A stretch of DNA of 64,000 bases from Guillardia theta CCMP2712 (Eukaryota > Cryptophyceae > Pyrenomonadales > Geminigeraceae), in the NCBI RefSeq assembly GCF_000315625.1, contig NW_005434583.1, positions 32,032 to 96,031 on the forward strand, read 5' to 3'. The notes under the pieces are model-generated. The model was not told the origin of the DNA. It was given only the letters and a program-made list of their open reading frames with translations, and searched no databases. Position 1 is the stretch's first letter. Each line of letters opens with the position of its first letter. Below are positions 29,001-41,380 of the stretch, piece by piece. The translations under genes and the position numbers were made by a program.

Positions 29001-32000
29001 TCATCTCCTCTTCTCTGTGCTGCTTCATGTACGTCCTCCTGATAGTCAGGGACTTCGCCACGAGGTTCGACTTGAGGATGAGCTCCTGCAGGATCGTCGG
29101 GTCCTCCCGCGCCTGCACTGCCGAAGTCTTCTGGAGGGCCTTCAAGCAGTCCAGCAGCTCCTTGGCGTCAGTCAGGCAGCGGCGCACGTGGCCGATCCGA
29201 ACGACGTGCAAGATGTGGTGAATGGTGAGGCTGACAACAAGTTCGGCCGACTCCCTGTCGAGGAAAGGGTTCCACGTCAGCAGCTCCTTGATCGCGTCTG
29301 TGCAGATCAGAAGGGTGACGAGGTGGTCGAGCTCGACGTAGGGCTCCTGCTTGCCCAGCCTCGCCATCTCATGGCGGAGGCCCGCCCAGGCATCATCCGA
29401 GGAGCCGGAGGCCTTCGACTGCGGCACCTGGTTGGCGAGGGAGAGGAGAATCTTGTGTGAGGTCTCGACCTTGACCTTGTCCTGAGCCTGCACTGACTGT
29501 AGGGACTTGATGAGCGATTGGATGCCCGAGATGACTTGTTCGAGCTCCTTGCACGTGGGGTCGTTGACATACTTCTTGATCTCATCGTCGTACAGCATCT
29601 TCATCTTCATAGTGATCCCCTTGTTCGCCTGTCAACCCACAGTCACTCGCAAATACAGTCTGCAAGGAGGAAAGACCTGCTCGGCATAACACTTGGCGTC
29701 GTCTTCCAGCCTGTGCAACATCGAGATCGCAATGTGCGACCTCGCGGCCTCGTGCTTGTTGAGGTTGAAAGAAAGCTTGTCCGACACCGGGGGCATCCCC
29801 TGCTCTTGGCGCGTCTGTGCTGACAGCAACTTGTCCAGTCCCAGGGCGAAGAGAGGGTTTCCACCGAAGACCTTGACGTCTTCGGGGGTCAGCCCAACCT
29901 CAGCGTTGCCAACTTTGATCTTCTTGGTTGGTTTCAACGTCCTCGAGTCGCAAGCATAGTCGGACACTCTTGTTGTGATGAGCTTGCGGGGGAGGGTGGA
30001 GAAGACTGGGATCTCCGTGGTGGACGGCAGGAGGATCTTGTCAAAGAAGGGGAAGCACCAGTCAATCTTATCCCGCTTCTTCTGAAGATAGGGCTGAACT
30101 TCCTTGCAGATGCGAGAGAACGGGTTGTCCATTCCCTTGAACATCATCTTGAAGACGCTGTTCGCCTGCTCCGGCGCAATCTTGGGGCATTCTCCAGCAT
30201 TCATCCCGATGCACAGGCTGGAGTTGCGCATGAAAGCGCGAAGGACGGACATGAGGAGTGAATGCTGCCTCCACTCTTTGTCTGGGAGCATGCGGATCAT
30301 GAGCGAAGCCATGTTGAACGTCTGGTCCTGCCCGAGGATCTTCACGTTGCACGTCCCCGTCATCATCTCGTAGAAGAAGAGGAAGCCGAGGTCGTCCTTC
30401 CCTCCCTTGAGCTTCATCCCATTGCTCAGCCACTTGTTCAGGCAAGCCACTGCTGCCGTCCCGATGGCGTCCGGCGGCCTCTTGTAACTGACGTTCTCAA
30501 ACTTGGACAGGAAGCCGTCCTGGTCTGAGTTGAGGCAGGACTTGTCGGACACGCTGTCAAACTCCTCCTGCAGAGACGGGCGGGTGGGATAGTGCAAGAG
30601 CAGCGAGGTCGAGCAGTCGGTAAGGGCTCGCAGGAACTGCTGCCTGTTGCCCAACTTGTAGTTGAGGGAGACGGTGACGTGATTCTGCAGGAGGTAGAGC
30701 TCCTCCTCCACCGATAGGCGGCAGGCGGCGGACACGTGCTCCAACTTGGAGAGGTAGTGAAGCATCTCCGAGTTGATGTCCCAGGGGGGGGTGATGTCCG
30801 AGTTGGAAGTCACCAGCGAGATCTTGAGGCGGCAGGCATGAGCGTCGGGGAACACGTCGTCCTCCAAGAAGCGAAGCTGCGACAGCAGAAGCTCCTCCTC
30901 GTGCGACAGCTTGGTGTCCGAGACACAGCAGTCAGCAAGCTTGAAGACATCCGTGTGCTGGAGGTTGAGGAAGCGCAGGAGGAGGAGGTTCAACGCTGAC
31001 GCGAAGGTCTGTGTGAAGAGGAACATGGAGGAGATGTGGACGGGGTAGATGTACTGCCTAACGCTCATGCAGCTCAAGCGCAGGTTGTCGTCCCTGTGGT
31101 TAAAGATGAGTTCTGTTGAGATCAGCTTCCCGTTCTGGTAGTTTCGTCTGAATGGCAAGCTGGCAGGAGTTATGATCGACACCTCTCCTTCCATGCTCTC
31201 CAACACGAGGCCGTGCGGGATTCCCCTTACAATCTTGTTGAGATGAACGTTGCGATTATGGCTTATGAAGAGCCCAGCATGGCTGCTGCTGAAGAGACGA
31301 GTCACCCCATCTGGACACACCTTAGAGAAGAAGGAGAGTTGTAGCCTTGGCAGCTCGATCAGGTCGATCGTACAGCCGTTGCTCTCACTTCCTGGTGGGA
31401 TCTTCGACTTGGTCCAGACGAGACAGTGAGAAAGGTTATCCATCTTCGACAGCATCTGTGCAAGTCGGTACATGACACTTCCCTCTGGGGAGTTGCACAA
31501 GTTCAGCAGGGTGTATCCCTCGTTGTCGGAGTACTCGAGCGACTTCTCTTCATTCCATTGCTGCTCGGCAACGATCAACGGGTATTGCGACGACCTCACG
31601 AAATGCTTTAGCGGAAATCTCTCCACGTGAGCCGCGGCATTGTCGCTCCGGCTCGAGTTCCGCACGAGCTTGATCTTGAGCACGTAGGAGCTCTGCATCT
31701 TCTGAGAGATCTCTGGCTTGTAGTAGCCCGTCAACGAGTCATCTTCGTTCTGCCAGAAAGTGTACTCGTCGATGATGGCGTCCGGCAGCAGACCCTTCAG
31801 CAGCAGCGTGGGGACGAAAGTCTGCAAGTCCTTGGGTGAAGTCCCCAGGTTCCTGGTGATGACGAGCGACTCGTGGGCCAGGACAGGCCGACTGATGGCC
31901 GGCCTGCCATCGCTGTTGCTCTCTGCTGAGGAGAACTTGCTGTAAACCCCTCCTGTCTCCAGCGGGTGGAGGGGGGGCATCTCGTGCATCGAGAAGTGCC

Positions 32001-35000
32001 AGTCCGAGGAGAAGACCAGCTGGCGATGGAAGCGACGGCCGTGCTCGACCACGTTGTAGATGTGCACCACCCTCTGTGCACGGAAGATGACGATCTCGAC
32101 GAGCGAAGTCTTAGGGGCCAGCGTGTCGATCCATTCCTCCTTCTCGGACCGATGGGAGGCCCGGAGGTGGAGGGTCCTGCCGGAGTTGGTGAGGATGTAG
32201 AATTCGTTGGGCGCGTCGGAGACCTCCCCGACCTCTCTGATGTCTGTCAACTTCACCGCAAGCTTCGGGTTCTTGCCCGAGTTGTAGTCCTTCTGACTCT
32301 CGTAGTAGGACACCTGACTCCCACTGAGGACGAACCAACGGCTGTTCCACTTGTTCAGCAGAGTCCCACCAAGCTTCTTTAGCTCTCCCTCCCTCAACAC
32401 GGTCGACTTGTCCTCTGTGATGACCTGGAAGCCGCACAGGCGCGCGAACGGGGACTTGGAATCGTACGAGTCTTCCAGGTAGATCTGCTGGACTCCAGGG
32501 AGCAAGTCGTTGTCACGGCGGCACTGGTCCCAGATCTCAGAGATCCAAGACTCCGAGTGATGGAGGGTCTCGGGATACTTGCGCTTGAAGCGGATCTTTG
32601 GTGCTCTCTCGTCAGGTTTCCATAGAATCAGGTCGTGGCGTCGGCCTATCAGCCTGTACCATAGCCTCCTCGTCGTCAGCTTGATCGCCGCACACTGCGC
32701 CATCTGACCCTCGCTGCCGAACATCTGCTCAAACTCGGGGAAGCAGGATATCCTCTCGTCCACTCCCTCCAGCCTGCTGGTGTTGAGGGAGAACGTTCCT
32801 AGTTGGATGTTGACTTCAATCTCTCCCACCTCTCGACCGCGGGTGTACTCCCTCTGCTCCTCGATCTCCTGCTGGTCCGACGGACTCCTCTGGTTCGAGC
32901 AGGGCACGAACCTTCCAATACAGTTGCGCCCGTCCATGCTCCTCCAGAACCGATTCTTGGCGTAGCTCTTGTCGATGCTGGCTGACGACGTCAGGGAAAC
33001 GATCCTTACGATCGCCTCCATCACTTCGTTGCGTCTTGCCGGGTCAGCGTCAAGCCACGACATGATCATCCCCCTCTGCTTCTGGAATATCTCAAACAGC
33101 TCCGATTGCAGGCCGTTCCCAAACATGTCTGCCTGCTCTACCTCGGTCTTCACCCGTTTCTGCGGCCCGAGACTGAACTCCTTGGTCTGAGACCTGAACC
33201 TTGTAGCAAGGAACAACTGACTTGACAGGAAGTTGATGACTACGTCATCGGTCAGCTCGTCCGGGGAGAGGTTCTGCCAAATAAAGACGCAGTGCGCGTA
33301 CAGGTAAGCCACTTTGCCCATCTCATTCTTCTTGATCGCAAAGGAGATCCAGCGATCAAGGATCGATCGAGCCTGCTGATTCACAATCTCTCTGATCTTC
33401 TTCCTTTCCACTTCGATCTTCTGCAGGGTCTCCTTGTCCGCTCCGAGGCCGTCGACACTGCACTTCCACCCGGGACCGATGCACGAGTCTCTCTTCTCCT
33501 CGTTATAACGGACAAGGAAAATCATGAAGCCCTCGATGCGAACGAGGAGGCGCAGGACGTAGAGGATGATGGCGGCTGACTGGTTGGTCCACCGGCCTGT
33601 GTCGAGCTCAAGGGCGAACTTCAAGACATTCTGCAAGGCACTGAGAATGCCCTGGGGGGCCTTGATGAGCTCGTTGAACAGCAGCCCGCAGTTGGTAGCC
33701 AAGTGGGAGCGGTCAGGGGCCGGGACGACATCGGGGACCACATGAACCTCTCTTGGCTGCCACAAACTTGGCTCGAACATGACCGAGTCGAGAACCTCCT
33801 GCATCTGAGCATTGGCGAGGACCCTGATGTTCTCGGGGGAGGCAAAGAAGTTGATCACGAGGGGGATGCGGATATAAGGGACGGTGAGGAAAGAGAGGAG
33901 GATCTCTGCGTTGGTTGGACTCAACTTTCCACCAAACGTCGGCAAGTCACGAACATGCAGGACATCTTCTTCCGACTCGATGCGAGTACCACACAGGGTG
34001 GTTGGATCGGCTCCCCCTCGGATGCTGCTCCTGGGTCGACTGCTGCGAAACAGCTGGATCAAGAAGTTTTCTTTCTTGGTCCCCTGCATCCCCTCCGGCA
34101 ACGAAAGCTTCATGTCCATACCGAAGATCTTTGCGCTGAACCTGTCGTCGACGACCCTCCATGAGATCTTCGCGTCTGCTGCCGTCCACTGCTTCACGTC
34201 AGGGAGACCCGACGGGGCGTTGAGAGTCATGAACTTGAACAGCGCGACGATGTCGCGGTAGAATGCTAATTCAGGATAGAAGTCCACAATGTCACACCTC
34301 TGGCCAGTGACGTAAAGGTACAAATCATCATTTACAAAGCCCATCTCCCAGCACATCTGCTTCATGAGCTGAGCACTCCCGCAGGGATGTTGATTTTGAC
34401 TCGCATCGGTGTCATAATACTCCATTGGGAACAGGACATGATCGTCCGGCACCTGCGATCTTACACCGGTAAGATACTCGAGGATGCTTGAACGACACGT
34501 GCAGAACTCTGGAGCGAACAACAACATGTCCTCTGTCACGACGACGTAGGCGCTGGCATCGATCCCAAAAGGGAATTGGTCGAAGGCAGCAGTAAGTGGA
34601 GCTTTGGCGTCGAAATGCAGGCTCAGCATGGAGGGAAAGTCAACAGCCCTCTTCCTCAGCACGGCGTCGGAGATGGCCATCATGCTTCCGAAAGTCAGGA
34701 GTCGAGCAGCTTCCAACGTCCTTGTGTGCGGCAGAGACATGATCGAAGCTGCGTAGAACCTGCTGATGTTGTGCACGAGGCGGAGGACATCAACTTGCGT
34801 CTCATATCTCATCGGCTTCTGCCAGATGCACTTGGAGCCATCGGGATGCTGAGAAGTTAGAGGGATGGGGAGGACGCGCAAGAAGACATGGTGGACAGCA
34901 ACAGCGAGGTGGAGGTTCATACTCCGAATCTGCTTCCCCTGATTTGAGAGGAGAAGGCAAATGTGCTCCAACTCTCTCAGTGCCTTAATAACATCCTGCA

Positions 35001-36543
35001 GTTCGACAACTTCATCCGGGATTCGTGTAAACTGGATAGGACGAAAGATTTGCTGCTCCGAGTCCAAGGGCCCTGCCAGCGCCTCAATGTCTTCGTCTCG
35101 GATGAACCCATCGAAGAAGTTGAAAGGTCGGTACTCTGCTTGGACTCCATTCTCTCCTGTGAGGTCAAGAACAGCTGGGAATTCCGAGTTAGAGGAGTCT
35201 AGCTCTTCAAGTCTGTTCTCGATTGAGTTGCAAACGCCCAGAATGGCCACGACATGTTCTCGCTGCAGGATGTTCTTCGGCAACGAAGTAACCTTCTGAC
35301 AAAAGGAAGCCAGCTCCTTGCAAGCATAGCGACACACCCTGGCATGCGACGAGTCCAGACTCTTCGCACTCTCCAGCTCTTGTCCAAGGTGCCTGCAAGA
35401 GTGCCACCTGACGAAGAGCTCCCAAGTCATCTGCTGCTCGTAGCTCAAGCCTTGACGAGCCAGCACAAACTTACAAGCTTCAAGTATACAATGAATGAAC
35501 GACGGGTCCCCACCCTGAGGTGGGACTGTCCAACCCGTGTTAAGAATATCGTCCTTGTCATTCAGAGCCTGGGTCGCCAACAGCGGCCGCAAGTTGAGAT
35601 GAGGTAGGAAAGTTTCGTAGAGGAGCTTCGCCTTGTTCTCTTCGTTGGGCCACACCAACATCCGGCTCAGCATAAACCAGAAAGACGAATCTGTCAACTT
35701 GTTCTCTGGAATTTCTTGGAACACCATGGTCATCTTATACTGCATGTTTGCTGATTCGGTTACGTTTGCACGGATAGGATGATAGCTGAGCCCGTCTGGT
35801 CCAGTATTACAGATAGCTACGTTGAGAACGTCAGACGAGATCCGCTCGATGACGATCAGAACTGCATAATCTTCTTTGCCATCAGCCCATCCGGCAGGAA
35901 TAAAAGTGAAGGCTTTAGAAGGCAGAGCCTTGATTCTGGTCACAATCCCGTTTATGTATTCGAGCGCAGACTGCTCATTCTTGGATCCTGTTGGCACATT
36001 GCTGCTGAGATCAGCAAAGTCCTTAACAATCGACATCAAGGAATCAATCTTCGACGTCACCCCCAGTTGATCGAGTGAGTCTCGCCACTCAGTCGTCACG
36101 TCAGGGAGCGAAGTCATCAAAAGACTCGCAGCATCCTTCGCGAATGTTTTCTGTATCCCATGCTTCTTGTGAGGAAAACAGCCATCAAGAAACAAGTCCA
36201 GAAAAGCCGTATTTTCCCAGACTGGCATGTTGGTGCTAGATTTGAAGAATGAGTTGGTGATCGCGGACAATTTGCCTGCCTTTGATTCCTTATCTGACGT
36301 TGTCCCTGTCGGTTGAGATGACTTAGATTGTGCGAAATCGGGAATGGAGTTGGCAATCTTTGCACCAGCTGCCTGCTTGGCTTGCTCGATGATATGTGCG
36401 GCAAGCGCATTGGTCACGGTGGTTGGCTCTTCGGGTCGTTCCCACTGAGACTTCCCAGTCTCAGCATTGAAGTAGAAGGTAAGTTTGGTCTCGGGGTCTT
36501 GGTGCGAGGACCATCCCTTTGGCAGAGGCTGTTTGTCCGACAT
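22674..36543 (-). CDS. Giant DUF3638/DUF3645-type protein with WW, PH, EF-hand and VPS62-like modules
   Basis: Four exons, 36543-29677, 29628-26464, 26233-24831 and 24642-22674, keep one frame over about 4,467 residues. Order: WW domain at residues 7-37 (LPKGWSSHQDPETKLTFYF); PH domain near 1380-1480 (GELKKLGG, WNSRWFVLSG); helicase-like DUF3638 with Walker A MGAGKTTVVCPLLALMLADG near 2545 and DEVD near 2683; an acidic EQ repeat; EF-hand FDVDRKGYLSLNEF near 3570; a pair DYDRDGLLSCSE (made by the exon 3/4 join) and DKSGDGRIRFADF near 3810-3850; a VPS62-like part (KVYVWKAVPP, PEPVWDDAGTGG); a second PH domain; and two C-terminal WW domains (SGLTFYHNTRTGQSQWEPPP). DUF3638 proteins are large eukaryotic ATPase/hydrolase-like proteins, sometimes annotated as ubiquitin hydrolases; activity here is unproven. 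PH and VPS62 parts suggest membrane work, EF-hands suggest calcium control. Met 36543 is chosen because the WW domain follows at once; an in-frame Met at 36648 would add 35 residues. Confidence 0.8.
25960..26032. repeat. Coding GCTCCT/GCTCTT repeat, (Glu-Gln)n tract
   Basis: Within exon 3 of the giant gene, on the minus strand, the repeat codes for roughly twelve Glu-Gln pairs. The DNA unit is the same hexamer (GGAGCA) that forms long non-coding arrays at 11817-11994 and 48596-48789, here kept in frame. Confidence 0.85.
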
Positions 36544-38840
36544 GCCGCGTTCAGCAGAGCTCTTTCCCCTTGATGTACTCCAGAGGTGCCCTCCCTCACC
36601 CTGAATGCACGGTGAAGAACATTCAACAATAGACACAAGAAACCACACCTTCAGAGGTTTTCAGACAGCAGAGACATGCAGGAACACTAAAACACAACAA
36701 TGTCAGCCTGGTTGATAGCGCTCAAGTGGAAACAGAGAAAATCCAAGTTTAGCTTCAAGATACAATCTGGGAGGCGCTGGATAATCGCGAGAGATGTGCC
36801 AGGGAGAGCAGGGCGATGAGAGATCATGGTATGTAATCAAGAGTAGACATATGAGCAGGGGTAACACGCATGCAGGTGAACAGTATCGTCAAGGCATCCG
36901 TTCGACCCAGAAACTCTGGTGACATCAGCACACGGAAAGGTACTTCGAACCCACATCATGCAGGTCACAAGAAGACAGGAATGAGCGAGGAACAGCATAT
37001 ACAATGTTATGCAAAATAGAGAGTATTGAGCTGATCCAACCAGCTCGCATGAGGTATGAAGAATATCGAACACAGAAACCCACGCTTTTCTCGGGGATTA
37101 CGGCGAGGGCAGGAGAAAGGAGGAAGAGAGCAGATCAGATTCTTGATCGGAAGGGAGAGGACAGGGAGGAGGGTCAGGAGAGAGCAGGAGAGAACATGGA
37201 GGGTCGACATGCAGCTCCGTTGCACACGTTTGCATGCTGCTCTTGCCTTTTCTAGCCCTGGGGGCGCATGGCGCGTCAGACTCCGTTACAGCTCTCAAAA
37301 AAATGTAACGTCTTGCAACCAGGCTCCGACTTTTCAAGTAGTGACTACTGCTGCTGAAGGACACTCAGCAGTGAACCGTTCGGAGTTCGTGACTCAGTGA
37401 GAGTCGGAGGCCCGAGCCCGGCCACTGTGAGGCCCGGCCGCGCCCGGGTAAGGGGCATCGTAATGCACTGTATGCACTGCACGCCCCGCCAAAGGCGCTG
37501 GATGGCGAGTCCGACGGTCTCTCGGTTCGAGTCGTCGCGGCTCAAGGCCTCGGGCCTGTACGGTCCTTTGCTGCCATCACCGGGGGCCGGTAGTATGCGC
37601 CGTCTCATTCCGAACTGAGTTCCTCGGCGGCCGGGGCACAGCGATACCGCTGGCATGGCTCGTGGGGGGAATGACGGTCCTGCACAGTTGACTACGGTTA
37701 AGTGAAGGTATCAGCGCCGTTTCAAAGTTTGGCCTGTGCGTCGGAGAGTGTCAGGGTCAAGCCTCCTCGACTAAACTTGACTTTGAGTAAAGGTAAGCCT
37801 TGAGGCTGGCTGAGTGGCAGTAATGTTTACTCGGATCACCCCGATCCCGGGCCACTGATTTCCCCCCTGCAGTGAGTCGGAGTCCCGGACGGCGGTCGCC
37901 GGGCCAACTTCCCGCCCCCGCGGCGAGCCCGTCACCCGAGCCGCCTTGAGGGTTTGAGTCACTTGAAACGGAGGAGCCTGCCGCGTGCGTGACTGCGCCG
38001 GGCATCGGATCGTTGAAGTTGAGTGACACCGCCGAGCGTACCTTGGACCCGGAGGCCGCCGGCGGCGGGCCGGTCTGACCGTGACAAAAACCCGAAAGTT
38101 TTCCTTTGGTACAAATCATCGTACAGGTTTTCCTACTCAAAACTGTACTGCCAGCAATCAATAGTAGTTTGTTATAGAAATAATAATATTATTTAATTCA
38201 ATCATGGTACTGATCAAATGCCCAAAACAAGATTTGTATTGAATTATTTGGATAATGTCATTATTAAATTTCTACCAAGCTTCTCCTTAAGCTGTAAATC
38301 TATTTTATAGTCGTGCCGGCCGCCGTTCGTGCGGTGGGATGGGAGAGGAAGGAGGATGGCAAGGAGCTGCTGAAGGGGCCAGGACCTGAGCACGAAGATC
38401 ACCGGAAGCACGATGATCAGTAGGCGGGGAAGACCGGCAGGATTTTGAGGTTATGGGGCTGGGAAATTAGCAGAGCAAGAGGAGCGGATGTGACTTGTGG
38501 AGGCGATACGGAACGATGAAGTCAGGTAGATTTCGCTAAGGAAAGCTTGGATTGAAGCTCTGAACAAGTGAAGAGAGCAACTTTAGAAGATTTGATGCCC
38601 TGTTGAGTGCATCTTAATACTCAGACTGTAAGATTTGGTGACTCAGATGGAGTCACGTTTGAGGAGTAGTGTGTGACGCGCAAAGACTGTCCGAGAGACT
38701 CAGGGGAAGATTTCAGTGCAACAGATTATGATTGTCTCATCTCACCTTTCACATCATTTGCTGATTCTTTCTCTTCTTCTCTTTTCATTGTTGCATTTTG
38801 CTGTGCACTTACGAGACATTTAGGCAGGTTCATTCCAATC
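36544..38840. other. Divergent spacer with the largest GC-rich island
   Basis: About 2.3 kb between two divergent genes. From 37390 to 38090 it is very GC-rich with repeated GCCCGG, CCCGGGC and GAGTCGGAG motifs, and from 38150 to 38310 strongly AT-rich. Small open frames are found on both strands, but none has recognisable protein features. I searched by eye for a tRNA here (a GGTTCGAGTC string near 37518) and could not fold one. Confidence 0.5.
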
Positions 38841-40289
38841 ATGCACGGAAGTTCTGCTCTCCGAGCGTTGGCCATCTTTCTCGCACTCTCCGATGCCCTG
38901 TGCTTCACTCCTTCACTCTTCTTGAAGCACGGTCAACGTCACCTGCAGCTGGCAAGAGTGTCCGCGAAGATTCAGAACAGGCGGCATGCTCAATTGAGAA
39001 TGGAGGCCGAAGGCCCGGGTCTCGAAGGAAAGTCGGTAAGTCCAGAGCTCTAGCAGCCGTCTCTTGCTCATTCTCGCGGCAGGTCGTCATCGTTGCAAGA
39101 GACGTCGCCGTTGCACGCGGTCCTCCTCAACGTCAACAGGAGCAGCAGTGAGTACAGAATAGAACGTTGTCAGGTCTTCTCAAAGGGTTGAACAGGTACT
39201 ACGAGGAGCAGCCAACGCCCATGGGAGAGATGCAGATGTCCAAGTCTGGTGTCAACACGGTAACCTGCTTGCTTGACACGCAATGTGGCGACTGAGGCTT
39301 GCGGGCAGATGGTTCTTGTCTCCGGCGCTGTGGCTGCCGCTGCCGGCGGATACTTCGGCGTGAAGGCTTACAAGGCCCGTCAGCAGAGGCTCGTGGAGGA
39401 GTTTGGCTACTCCATGATGATGTACTGGGGAGATGCCAAGACCTCGCAGGAGACTGTCAAGGAGTACTTTGGCAAGGTTGGCCCGGTGATCAACATGTTC
39501 CACAAAGCCGACATGTTCCGTGAGTACAGCAAGCGCCTGGCTCAGGACAAGGCCCTCAGCATCACCTCCCTCAATGACTTCACTGCTGTCACCAAGATGA
39601 TGGGCGTCTCCTCTGGTATGGCTTCAAAGCAGATCGCCAAGGCAGCGGAGGAGCTCGTTCCCTACCCCAACCCTACGGAGACCTGGGAGCGCAATGCCAA
39701 CAAACCCTCTGTGCTCGGAAAGCTCCTGTGGCTCACGGAGCGCTGCTTTCCCGACCCCACGACGATCCAGAAGCTGCGCTCAAGGTTCCCCAAGTCTTAC
39801 AACGATGACGTCATCAACGTTCTTCAGAACACTCTGACCGAGCAGGCGTATAAGGACATCCTGAACGCCAATGGCGGGCCTGAGAATGGACTGCAGCCTG
39901 GATACGACGTGCTCGGTCTCTCGAAGGGAGACGCAGAGGCCCTCATTGAGAAGATCTTGGAAGAGAAGAGGCTGGCGGAGGAGGAAGCCGCTCGTATCGC
40001 CGCTGAGAAGGCTGAGGAGGAGCGCGTCTTGAAGATCAGGGAGGCTGCATGGAAGGGACAGCAGGAGAAGCTGAACTTGAAGGATGGCAAGGTAAAGACG
40101 CACGGAGAGGAGCCCAAGAAGGACGAGCCGGTGCAGAGGGCGGAAGGGACCCACGAGTACGAGTGCACTGTGTGCGGCTACACCCTCTTCGTGGCCAAGG
40201 GACGCGAGTTCAAGTTCTTCGGCGATAACTTCAAGTGCCCCCAGTGCGGAGCAGGGAAGCAGTACTTCAAGGACAACGCTGCGGAGTGA
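38841..40289 (+). CDS. Plastid-targeted rubredoxin-domain protein
   Basis: Exons 38841-39035, 39083-39147, 39196-39259 and 39309-40289 give about 434 residues. The N-terminus is bipartite: signal peptide SALRALAIFLALSDALC, then FTPSLFLKHGQRHLQLAR, where Phe after the cleavage point starts a basic transit peptide, as in cryptophyte and other red-lineage plastid proteins. After a helix (MVLVSGAVAAAAGGYFGVKA) that may span a membrane comes a soluble part with an Ala/Glu-rich coiled coil near 39950-40090. The C-terminus is a rubredoxin-like iron site: ECTVCGYTLFVAKGREF then FKCPQCGAGKQYF, with two CxxC pairs. Relatives take part in photosystem assembly or electron transfer; the exact role is unknown. 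The second exon's reading frame is the least certain part. It is convergent with the AT-hook gene, 199 bp away. Confidence 0.8.
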
Positions 40290-40488
40290 GGGTCATGAGG
40301 AGGCGGAGCGGAAGGGGAGACGACCCTGCCGATGGTGCCGGAGGAGCTTCGGTGGCTGCGGGGGACCTGACGGTCGGGTCGAGAGGGTGCGAGAGACTTT
40401 TTGTTAGCAGCTATTTATTTTGAATGAAATTAATCGATCTCGGTGAACCCTCAGGAGCCGGAGCAGCCGCTACCCTCCTCCCTGCCCA

Positions 40489-41380
40489 TCATGTCCTGTA
40501 GTTGATCGGGCAGATCTTGCCCTCAACCACGATCTTGTGTATGTCCTCCTTGGTGAGGAAACCGTCCTTGTCCTGCAACGTCCTTGAGAGGGGAGAACAG
40601 CGGGGAAACGAATCCAAGACCTGGTCGAAGAGCACCAGCATGTCTTCCACCTCCGTCCCGCTGATCTTCATCTTCCCCTTCTCTTGCGCCTCAGCCACGG
40701 CCTGCAGGAGGATCACAGACGAAGTCTCATCCCAACACCATCACCGTCACGATGCTCGTGAGATCGATTCGCCCCTGCCACAAGTCAACGCTCGGAAGCT
40801 CTTCCCTCCCACTCCCCAGTGATAAACCATACGTTCTTCTCCCGATCGAGCATCGCGAAGAGCTTGTTTGCATAATCCTTCTCCCTCTCGTCATCGCTGA
40901 ACAGCTGCGACCAACTTTCAACCCCCTCCCGACCTTCTCCACCTCCCACCTTGCCGCCCTCCGCTGCATGCCTCTGGCTCGACCCTTCCCCGCCAGACGG
41001 ACGTGCATCGTTCTTCTTCGCTTGGCTCTTGGACGTGGGTTGCAAGAAGTTGATGTCATCGATGACCACCGTGTCTGCGTTAGAGTCGAGGTTGGGATCC
41101 TTCTTCCTTGGCCGTCCTACTTTCCCTCCCTTGCCCTTCTTCTTCTTCTTCTTCGCCTCATCAAACTGCTCAGAACAGCATCACTCCTTCCTCCCCGTCC
41201 GCCCAGGAGCAGAAGTCGTTACATCTTCGTCAGATGCTGCATCGTTCGTCGACTGAACTTCCCACTGGCGGCAACCACGAGTCAGAGCTGTTGAGGCTCC
41301 GATGCAACCAACAGCACTCACGTCCTCGTCCTCCGATCGATCCTGGTCTCTAGACCCTAGGAATTGCCAAGGCAACAGAA
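40489..41380 (-). CDS. AT-hook and EF-hand protein, 5' end unresolved
   Basis: The stop is at 40489. The clear exons, in coding order, give RDQDRSEDED, WEVQSTNDAASDED, FDEAKKKKKKGKGGKVGRPR (an AT-hook, GRPRKK, next to a Lys run that could be a nuclear signal), an acidic/basic linker ending KLFAMLDREKN, AVAEAQEKGKMKISGTEVED, and a last exon DKDGFLTKEDIHKIVVEGK. Removing a 48-nt intron that ends just before the last exon makes the perfect EF-hand loop DQDKDGFLTKED. AT-hooks bind the minor groove of AT-rich DNA, and EF-hands bind calcium. So a calcium-responsive chromatin protein is possible, but that is inference. The start may lie further right: an acidic open frame on the same strand at 41928-42203 could be an upstream exon. 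Confidence 0.55.

Noticed and set aside
27760-29460. 566-residue open frame on + opposite exon 2 of the giant gene
   Set aside because: It is exactly antisense to a strongly conserved DUF3638 region and has no recognisable domain. Long antisense frames are expected from this GC- and codon-biased exon.
37390-38090. Possible tRNA, rRNA or other structured RNA in the GC-rich island
   Set aside because: A B-box-like string (GGTTCGAGTC) is present near 37518, but I found no matching A-box and acceptor stem. A covariance search would decide.
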